NCBI GenBank assembly: GCA_036877525.1 | Contig: JAZGTH010000099.1 | Location: 2,667,897-2,731,896, forward strand | DNA length: 64,000 nucleotides | Source of the DNA: Chromobotia macracanthus | Lineage: Eukaryota; Chordata; Actinopteri; Cypriniformes; Botiidae | Direction: 5' to 3' | Position numbers and translations under genes: made by a program | Shown: one piece after another, positions 55,321 to 64,000 of the stretch | Position numbering within the stretch: position 1 is the stretch's first letter | Layout: each line of letters starts with the position of its first letter | The notes under the pieces: generated by a model | Database searches by the model: none | Told to the model about the DNA's origin: nothing | The model's input: the letters and a program-made list of their open reading frames with translations, nothing else

Positions 55321-58300
55321 ACTGTACTGTAACAGAGCCAGACATACACTGTACTGTACTGTAAACAGAGCTCAGACATACACTGTACTGTACTGTAACA
55401 CAGAGCTCAGACATACACTGTACTGTACTGTAACACAGAGCTCAGACATACACTGTACTGTACTGTAACACAGAGCTCAGACATACACTGTACTGTAACA
55501 GAGCTCAGACATACACTGTACTGTACTGTAACAGAGCTCAGACATACACTGTACTGTACTGTAACAGAGCTCAGACATACACTGTACTGTACTGTATTAA
55601 CAGAGCTCAGACATACACTGTACTGTACTGTAAACAGAGCTCAGACATACACTGTACTGTACTGTAACACAGAGCTCAGACATACACTGTACTGTACTGT
55701 AACACAGAGCTCAGACATACACTGTACTGTACTGTAACACAGAGCTCAGACATACACTGTACTGTACTGTACTGTAACACAGAGCTCAGACATACACTGT
55801 ACTGTACTGTACTGTAACACAGAGCTCAGACATACACTGTACTGTACTGTAACACAGAGCTCAGACATACACTGTACTGTACTGTAACACAGAGCTCAGA
55901 CATACACTGTACTGTACTGTACTGTAACACAGAGCTCAGACATACACTGCACTGTACTGTACTGTAACACAGAGCTCAGACATACACACTGTACTGTACT
56001 GTAACACAGAGCTCAGACATACACTGTACTGTACTGTAACACAGAGCTCAGACATACACTGTACTGTACTGTAAACAGAGCTCAGACATACACTGTACTG
56101 TACTGTACTGTAACACAGAGCTCAGACATACACTGTACTGTACTGTACTGTAACACAGAGCTCAGACATACACTGTACTGTACTGTAACACAGAGCTCAG
56201 ACATACACTGTACTGTACTGTAACACAGAGCTCAGACATACACTGTACTGTACTGTAACAGAGCTCAGACATACACTGTACTGTACTGAAACACAGAGCC
56301 TCAGACATACACTGTACTGTACTGTAACACAGAGCTCAGACATACACTGTACTGTACTGTAACACAGAGCTCAGACATACACTGTACTGTACTGTAACAC
56401 AGAGCTCAGACATACACTGTACTGTACTGTAACACAGAGCTCAGACATACACTGTACTGTACTGTAACACAGAGCTCAGACATACACTGTACTGTACTGT
56501 AACACAGAGCTCAGACATACACTGTACTGTACTGTAACACAGAGCTCAGACATACACTGTACTGTACTGTAACACAGAGCTCAGACATACACTGTACTGT
56601 ACTGTAACACAGAGCTCAGACATACACTGTACTGTACTGTACTGTAACACAGAGCTCAGACATACACTGTACTGTACTGTAACACAGAGCTCAGACATAC
56701 ACTGTACTGTACTGTAAACAGAGCTCAGACATACACTGTACTGTACTGTACTGTAACACAGAGCTCAGGCATACACTGTACTGTACTGTACTGTAACACA
56801 GAGCTCAGACATACACTGTACTGTACTGTAACACAGAGCTCAGACATACACTGTACTGTACTGTAACACAGAGCCTCAGGCATACACTGTACTGTACTGT
56901 ACTGTAACACAGAGCTCAGACATACACTGTACTGTACTGTATACAGAGCTCAGACATACACTGTACTGTACTGTAACACAGAGCTCAGGACATACACTGT
57001 ACTGTACTGTAACACAGAGCTCAGACATACACTGTACTGTACTGTAACAGAGCTCAGACATACACTGTACTGTACTGTAACACAGAGCTCAGGCATACAC
57101 TGTACTGTACTGTAACACAGAGCTCAGGCATACACTGTACTGTACTGTAACACAGAGCTCAGGCATACACTGTACTGTACTGTACTGTAACACAGAGCTC
57201 AGACATACACTGTACTGTACTGTACTGTAACACAGAGCTCAGACATACACTGTACTGTACTGTAACACAGAGCTCAGACATACACTGTACTGTACTGTAA
57301 CACAGAGCTCAGACATACACACTGTACTGTACTGTAACACAGAGCTCAGACATACACTGTACTGTACTGTAACACAGAGCTCAGACATACACTGTACTGT
57401 ACTGTAACACAGAGCTCAGGCATACACTGTACTGTACTGTAACACAGAGCTCAGACATACACTGTACTGTACTGTAACACAGAGCTCAGACATACACTGT
57501 ACTGTACTGTAACACAGAGCTCAGACATAACACTGTACTGTACTGTAACACAGAGCTCAGACATACACTGTACTGTACTGTAACACAGAGCTCAGACATA
57601 CACTGTACTGTACTGTAACACAGAGCTCAGACATACACTGTACTGTACTGTACTGTAACACAGAGCTCAGACATACACTGTACTGTACTGTAACACAGAG
57701 CTCAGACATACACTGTACTGTACTGTAACACAGAGCTCAGACATACACTGTACTGTACTGTAACACAGAGCTCAGACATACACTGTACTGTACTGTACTG
57801 TAACACAGAGCTCAGACATACACTGTACTGTACTGTAACACAGAGCTCAGACATACACTGTACTGTACTGTAACACAGAGCTCAGACATACACTGTACTG
57901 TACTGTAACACAGAGCTCAGACATACACTGTACTGTACTGCAACACAGAGCTCAGACATACACTGTACTGTACTGTAAACAGAGCTCAGACATACACTGT
58001 ACTGTACTGTACTGTAACACAGAGCTCAGACATACACTGTACTGTACTGTAACACAGAGCTCAGACATACACTGTACTGTACTGTACTGTAACAGAGCTC
58101 AGACATACACTGTACTGTACTGTACTGTAACACAGAGCTCAGGCATACACTGTACTGTACTGTAACACAGAGCTCAGACATACACTGTACTGTACTGTAC
58201 TGTAACACAGAGCTCAGACATACACTGTACTGTACTGTAACACAGAGCTCAGACATACACTGTACTGTACTGTACTGTAACAGAGCTCAGACATACACTG

Positions 58301-61300
58301 TACTGTACTGTACACACAGAGCTCAGACATACACTGTACTGTACTGTACTGTAACAGAGCTCAGACATACACTGTACTGTACTGTACTGTAACACAGAGC
58401 TCTGACATACACTGTACTGTACTGTAACACAGAGCTCGACATACACTGTACTGTAAAAGCTCATACACTGTACTGTACTGTAACACAGAGCTCAGACATA
58501 CACTGTACTGTACTGTAACACAGAGCTCAGACATACACTGTACTGTACTGTACTGTACAGAGCTCAGACATACACTGTACTGTACTGTAACACAGAGCTC
58601 AGACATACACTGTACTGTACTGTAACACAGAGCTCAGACATACACTGTACTGTACTGTAACACAGAGCTCAGACATACACTGTACTGTACTGTAACACAG
58701 AGCTCAGACATACACTGTACTGTACTGTACTGTAACACAGAGCTCAGACATACACTGTACTGTACTGTACTGCAACACAGAGCTCAGACATACACTGTAC
58801 TGTACTGTAACACAGAGCTCAGACATACACTGTACTGTACTGTAACACAGAGCTCAGACATACACTGTACTGTACTGTAACACAGAGCTCAGACATACAC
58901 TGTACTGTACTGTAACACAGAGCTCAGACATACACTGTACTGTACTGTACTGTAACACAGAGCTCGACATACACTGTACTGTACTGTAACACAGAGCTCA
59001 GACATACACTGTACTGTACTGTAAACAGAGCTCAGACATACACTGTACTGTACTGTAACACAGAGCTCAGACATACACTGTACTGTACTGTACTGTAACA
59101 CAGAGCTCAGACATACACTGTACTGTACTGTAACACAGAGCTCAGACATACACTGTACTGTACTGTAACACAGAGCTCAGACATACACTGTACTGTACTG
59201 TAACAGAGCTCAGACATACACTTGTACTGTACTGTAACACAGAGCTCAGACATACACTGTACTGTACTGTAACACAGAGCTCAGACATACACTGAACTGT
59301 ACTGTAACACAGAGCTCAGACATACACTGTACTGTACTGTAACACAGAGCTCAGACATACACTGTACTGTACTGTAACACAGAGCTCAGACATACACTGT
59401 ACTGTACTGTAACACAGAGCTCAGACATACACTGTACTGTACTGTAACACAGAGCTCAGACATACACTGTACTGTACTGTAAACACAGAGCTCAGACATA
59501 CACTGTACTGTACTGTAACACAGAGCTCAGACATACACTGTACTGTACTGTAACACAGAGCTCAGACATACACTGTACTGTACTGTAACACAGAGCTCAG
59601 ACATACACTGTACTGTACTGTAACACAGAGCTCAGGCATACACTGTACTGTACTGTAATACAGAGCTCAGACATACACGTACTGTACTGTACTGTAACAC
59701 AGAGCTCAGACATACACTGTACTGTACTGTACTGTAACACAGAGCTCAGACATACACTGTACTGTACTGTAACACAGAGCTCAGACATACACTGTACTGT
59801 ACTGTAACACAGAGCTCAGGCATACACTGTACTGTACTGTACTGTAACACAGAGCTCAGACATACACTGTACTGTACTGTAAAACAGAGCTCAGACATAC
59901 ACTGTACTGTACTGTAACACAGAGCTCAGACATACACTGTACTGTACTGTAAACAGAGCTCAGACATACACTGTACTGTACTGTACTGTAACACAGAGCT
60001 CAGACATACACTGTACTGTACTGTAACACAGAGCTCAGACATACACTGTACTGTTACTGTAACACAGAGCTCAGGCATACACTGTACTGTACTGTAACAC
60101 AGAGCTCAGGCATACACTGTACTGTACTGTACTGTAACACAGAGCTCAGACATACACTGTACTGTACTGTACTGTAACACAGAGCTCAGACATACACTGT
60201 ACTGTACTGTAACACAGAGCTCAGACATACACTGTACTGTACTGTAACACAGAGCTCAGACATACACTGTACTGTACTGTAACACAGAGCTCAGACATAC
60301 ACTGTACTGTACTGTACTGTAACACAGACCTCAGGCATACACTGTACTGTACTGTAACACAGAGCTCAGACATACACTGTACTGTACTGTACTGCAACAC
60401 AGAGCTCAGGCATACACTGTACTGTACTGCACTGTAACACAGAGCTCAGACATACACTGTACTGTACTGTCAACACAGAGCTCAGACATACACTGTACTG
60501 TACTGTACTGTAACACAGAGCTCAGACATACACTGTACTGTACTGTACTGTAACACAGAGCTCAGACATACACTGTACTGTACTGTAACACAGAGCTCAG
60601 ACATACACTGTACTGTACTGTACTGTACAGAGCTCAGACATACACTGTACTGTACTGTACTGCAACACAGAGCTCAGGCATACACTGTACTGTACTGTAA
60701 CACAGAGCTCAGGCATACACTGTACTGTACTGTACTGTAACACAGAGCTCAGACATACACTGTACTGTACTGTAACACAGAGCTCAGGCATACACTCTAC
60801 TGTACTGTACTGTAACAGAGCTCAGACATACACTGTACTGTACTGTACTGTAACAGAGCTCAGACATACACTGTGCTGTACTGTACTGTAACACAGAGCT
60901 CAGACATACACTGTACTGTACTGCAACACAGAGCTCAGAATACACGTACTGTACTGTAACAGAGCTGAATACACTGTACTGTACTAAAACAGAGCTCAGA
61001 CATACACTGTACTGTACTGTACTGTAACAGAGCTCAGACATACACTGTACTGTACTGTAACACAGAGCTCAGACATACACTGTACTGTACTGTAACACAG
61101 AGCTCAGACATACACTGTACTGTACTGTAACACAGAGCTCAGACATACACTGTACTGTACTGTAACACAGAGCTCAGACATACACTGTACTGTACTGTAA
61201 CACAGAGCTCAGACATACACTGTACTGTACTGTACTGTAACACAGAGCCTGTAGACATACACTGTACTATACTGTACTGTAACACAGAGCTCAGGCATAC

Positions 61301-64000
61301 ACTGTACTGTACTGTAACACAGAGCTCAGACATACACTGTACTGTACTGTAACACAGAGCTCGGACATACACTGTACTGTACTGTAACACAGAGCTCAGA
61401 CATACACTGTACTGTACTGTAACACAGAGCTCAGACATACACTGTACTGTACTGTACTGCAACACAGAGCTCAGACATACACTGTACTGTACTGCAACAC
61501 AGAGCTCAGACATACACTGTACTGTACTGTACTGTAACAGAGCTCAGACATACACTGTACTGTACTGTACTGTAACACAGAGCTCAGACATACACTGTAC
61601 TGTACTGTAACACAGAGCTCAGACATTACACTGTACTGTACTGTAACACAGAGCTCAGACATACACTGTACTGTACTGTAACACAGAGCTCAGACATACA
61701 CTGTACTGTACTCACTGTAACACAGAGCTCAGACATACACTGTACTGTACTGTAACACAGAGCTCAGACATACACTGTACTGTACTGTAACACAGAGCTC
61801 AGACATACACTGTACTGTACTGTAACACAGAGCTCAGACATACACTGTACTGTACTGTACTGTAACACAGAGCTCAGACATACACTGTACTGTACTGTCC
61901 AACACAGAGCTCAGACATACACTGTACTGTACTGTACTGTAACACAGAGCCTCAGACATACACTGTACTGTACTGTAACACAGAGCTCAGACATACACTG
62001 TACTGTACTGTAACACAGAGCTCAGACATACACTGTACTGTACTGTAACACAGAGCTCAGACATACACTGTACTGTACTGTACTGTAACACAGAGCTCAG
62101 ACATACACTGTACTGTACTGTACTGTAACACAGAGCTCAGAAATACACTGTACTGTACTGTAACACAGAGCTCAGAAATACACTGTACTGTACTGTAACA
62201 GAGCTCAGAAATACACTGTACTGTACTGTAACACAGAGCTCAGACATACACTGTACTGTACTGTACTGTAACACAGAGCTCAGACATACACTGTACTGTA
62301 CTGTAACACAGAGCTCAGACATACACTGTACTGTACTGTAACACAGAGCTCAGACATACACTGTACTGTACTGTAACACAGAGCTCAGACATACACTGTA
62401 CTGTACTGTAACACAGAGCTCAGACATACACTGTACTGTACTGTAACACAGAGCTCAGACATACACTGTACTGTACTGTAACACAGAGCTCAGACATACA
62501 CTGTACTGTACTGTAACACAGAGCTCAGACATACACTGTACTGTACTGTAACACAGAGCTTGACATACACTGTACTGTACTGTAACACAGAGCTCAGACA
62601 TACACTGTACTGTACTGTAACACAGAGCTCAGACATACACTGTACTGTACTGTAACACAGAGCTCAGACATACACTGTACTGTACTGTAACAGAGCTCAG
62701 ACATACACTGTACTGTACTGTAAACAGAGCTCAGAATACACTGTACTGTACTGTACTGCACAGAGCTCAGACATACACTGTACTGTACTGTAACAGAGCT
62801 CAGACATACACTGTACTGTACTGTAACACAGAGCTCAGACATACACTGTACTGTACTGTAACACAGAGCTCAGACATACACTGTACTGTACTGTACTGTA
62901 ACACAGAGCTCAGGCATACACTGTACTGTACTGTAAACAGAGCTCAGACATACACTGTACTGTACTGTAACACAGAGCCTCTGACATACACTGTACTGTA
63001 CTGTAACACAGAGCTCAGACATACACTGTACTGTACTGCAACACAGAGCTCAGACATACACTGTACTGTACTGTACTGTAACACAGAGCTCAGACATACA
63101 CTGTACTGTACTGTAACACAGAGCTCAGACATACACTTACTGTACTGTACTCAACACAGAGCTCAGACATACACTGTACTGTACTGTACTGTACAGAGCT
63201 CAGACATACACTGTACTGTACTGTAACACAGAGCTCAGGCATACACTGTACTGTACTGTAACACAGAGCTCAGACATACACTGTACTGTACTGTAACACA
63301 GAGCTCAGACATACACTGTACTGTACTGTACTGTAACACAGAGCTCAGGCATACACTGTACTGTACTGTAATACAGAGCTCAGACATACACTGTACTGTA
63401 CTGTAACACAGAGCTCAGGCATACACTGTACTGTACACTGTAACACAGAGCTCAGACATACACTGTACTGTACTGTAACACAGAGCTCAGACATACACTG
63501 TACTGTACTGTAAACACAGAGCTCAGACATACACTGTACTGTACTGTACTGTAACACAGAGCTCAGACATACACTGTACTGTACTGTAACACAGAGCTCA
63601 GACATACACTGTACTGTACTGTAACACAGAGCCTCAGACATACACTGTACTGTACTGTACTGTAACACAGAGCTCAGGCATACACTGTACTGTACTGCAA
63701 CACAGAACTCAGGCATACACTGTACTGTACTGTACTGTAACACAGAGCTCAGACATACACTGTACTGTACTGTAACACAGAGCTCAGGCATACACTCTAC
63801 TGTACTGTACTGTAACAGAGCTCTGGTAATACACTGTACTGTACTGTAACAGAGCTTAGACATACACTGTGCTGTACTGTACTGTAACACAGAGCCTCAG
63901 ACATACACTGTACTGTACTGTAACACAGAGCTCAGACATACACTGTACTGTACTGTAACAGAGCTCAGACATACACTGTACTGTACTGTCACAGAGCTCA

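Larger units (their letters stand above)
33463..64000. repeat. Giant 35-bp minisatellite array (30.5 kb or more, open at the window end)
   Basis: Every base from about 33463 to 64000 is built from one unit: AACACAGAGCTCAGACAT followed by ACACTGTACTGTACTGT (35 bp). The core carries a SacI site (GAGCTC) and the tail is a nested (ACTGT)n tract. Length classes: 33 bp (AACAGAGCTC, 2 bases shorter), 40 bp (one extra ACTGT), 45 bp (two extra), and 30 bp (one ACTGT fewer). Common point variants: GACAT to GGCAT, GACAT to GAAAT, CACTGTG for CACTGTA, AACAC to AATAC, GAGCTC to GCGCTC. I estimate about 850 units from length alone. The unit is about 43% GC with no CpG in the consensus. The left border follows unique sequence ending near CAGCGCAGCC; the right border is outside the window. 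The array begins about 2.5 kb after the PACSIN2 stop. Confidence 0.97.

Noticed and set aside
33382..63890. Dozens of open frames of 60-181 codons with SELCVTVQYS-type repeats
   Set aside because: They are produced by the 35-bp unit and its length variants; they begin and end at the same unit positions, have no splice or promoter context, and match no protein family.
33463..64000. CRISPR-like appearance (regular short repeats)
   Set aside because: There are no unique spacers: the whole period is repeated, and the context is a vertebrate genome.

Overview
This is vertebrate genomic DNA, almost certainly from a teleost fish. The genes are split into phase-consistent GT/AG exons, the predicted proteins closely match the vertebrate TTLL1 and PACSIN2 families, and the introns carry fish-type interspersed repeats (a tRNA-derived SINE, Tc1-like and TTAA-flanked MITEs). 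Several of these repeats look cyprinid/otophysan in style, but that is a recollection and was not tested by search. There are no bacterial-type operons, CRISPR arrays or phage genes.

Layout. (1) 1-5.6 kb: a secreted C-type lectin gene (+ strand, five coding exons, 313 aa) with two tandem lectin domains. (2) 5.6-9.5 kb: intergenic DNA with decayed transposons and a diverged second copy of the lectin 5' flank. (3) 9.5-11.3 kb: CpG-richer DNA ending in the probable TTLL1 promoter and 5' UTR exon, with CRE-like, ETS and X-box (RFX) motifs clustered in about 40 bp. (4) 12.1-17.2 kb: TTLL1 (+, nine coding exons, 421 aa), the catalytic subunit of the tubulin polyglutamylase complex. (5) 18.7-31.0 kb: PACSIN2/syndapin-2 (+, a non-coding exon plus ten coding exons, 474 aa; F-BAR, three NPF motifs, SH3). 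TTLL1 followed by PACSIN2 on the same strand matches the arrangement I know from human 22q13.2. (6) 31.0-33.45 kb: PACSIN2 3' UTR and AT-rich intergenic DNA. (7) about 33.46 kb to the window end: one continuous minisatellite of about 30.5 kb or more, built from a 35-bp unit and still running at base 64000.

The array is the outstanding object. Each unit has a SacI-containing core followed by a nested (ACTGT)n pentanucleotide tract whose copy number varies. Together with a 2-bp deletion this gives discrete unit lengths of 30, 33, 35 and 40 bp. Rare variants recur at fixed spacing, showing kilobase-scale higher-order blocks about 8.19 kb and 9.0 kb apart, so the array grew both by unit slippage and by large block duplication. 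The many open frames inside it are by-products of repetition and are not annotated as genes. I see no undescribed enzymatic or defence system.

Exon boundaries were read by eye from splice consensus, phase and family similarity. Transcript ends, promoters and repeat family names are less certain than the coding exons.
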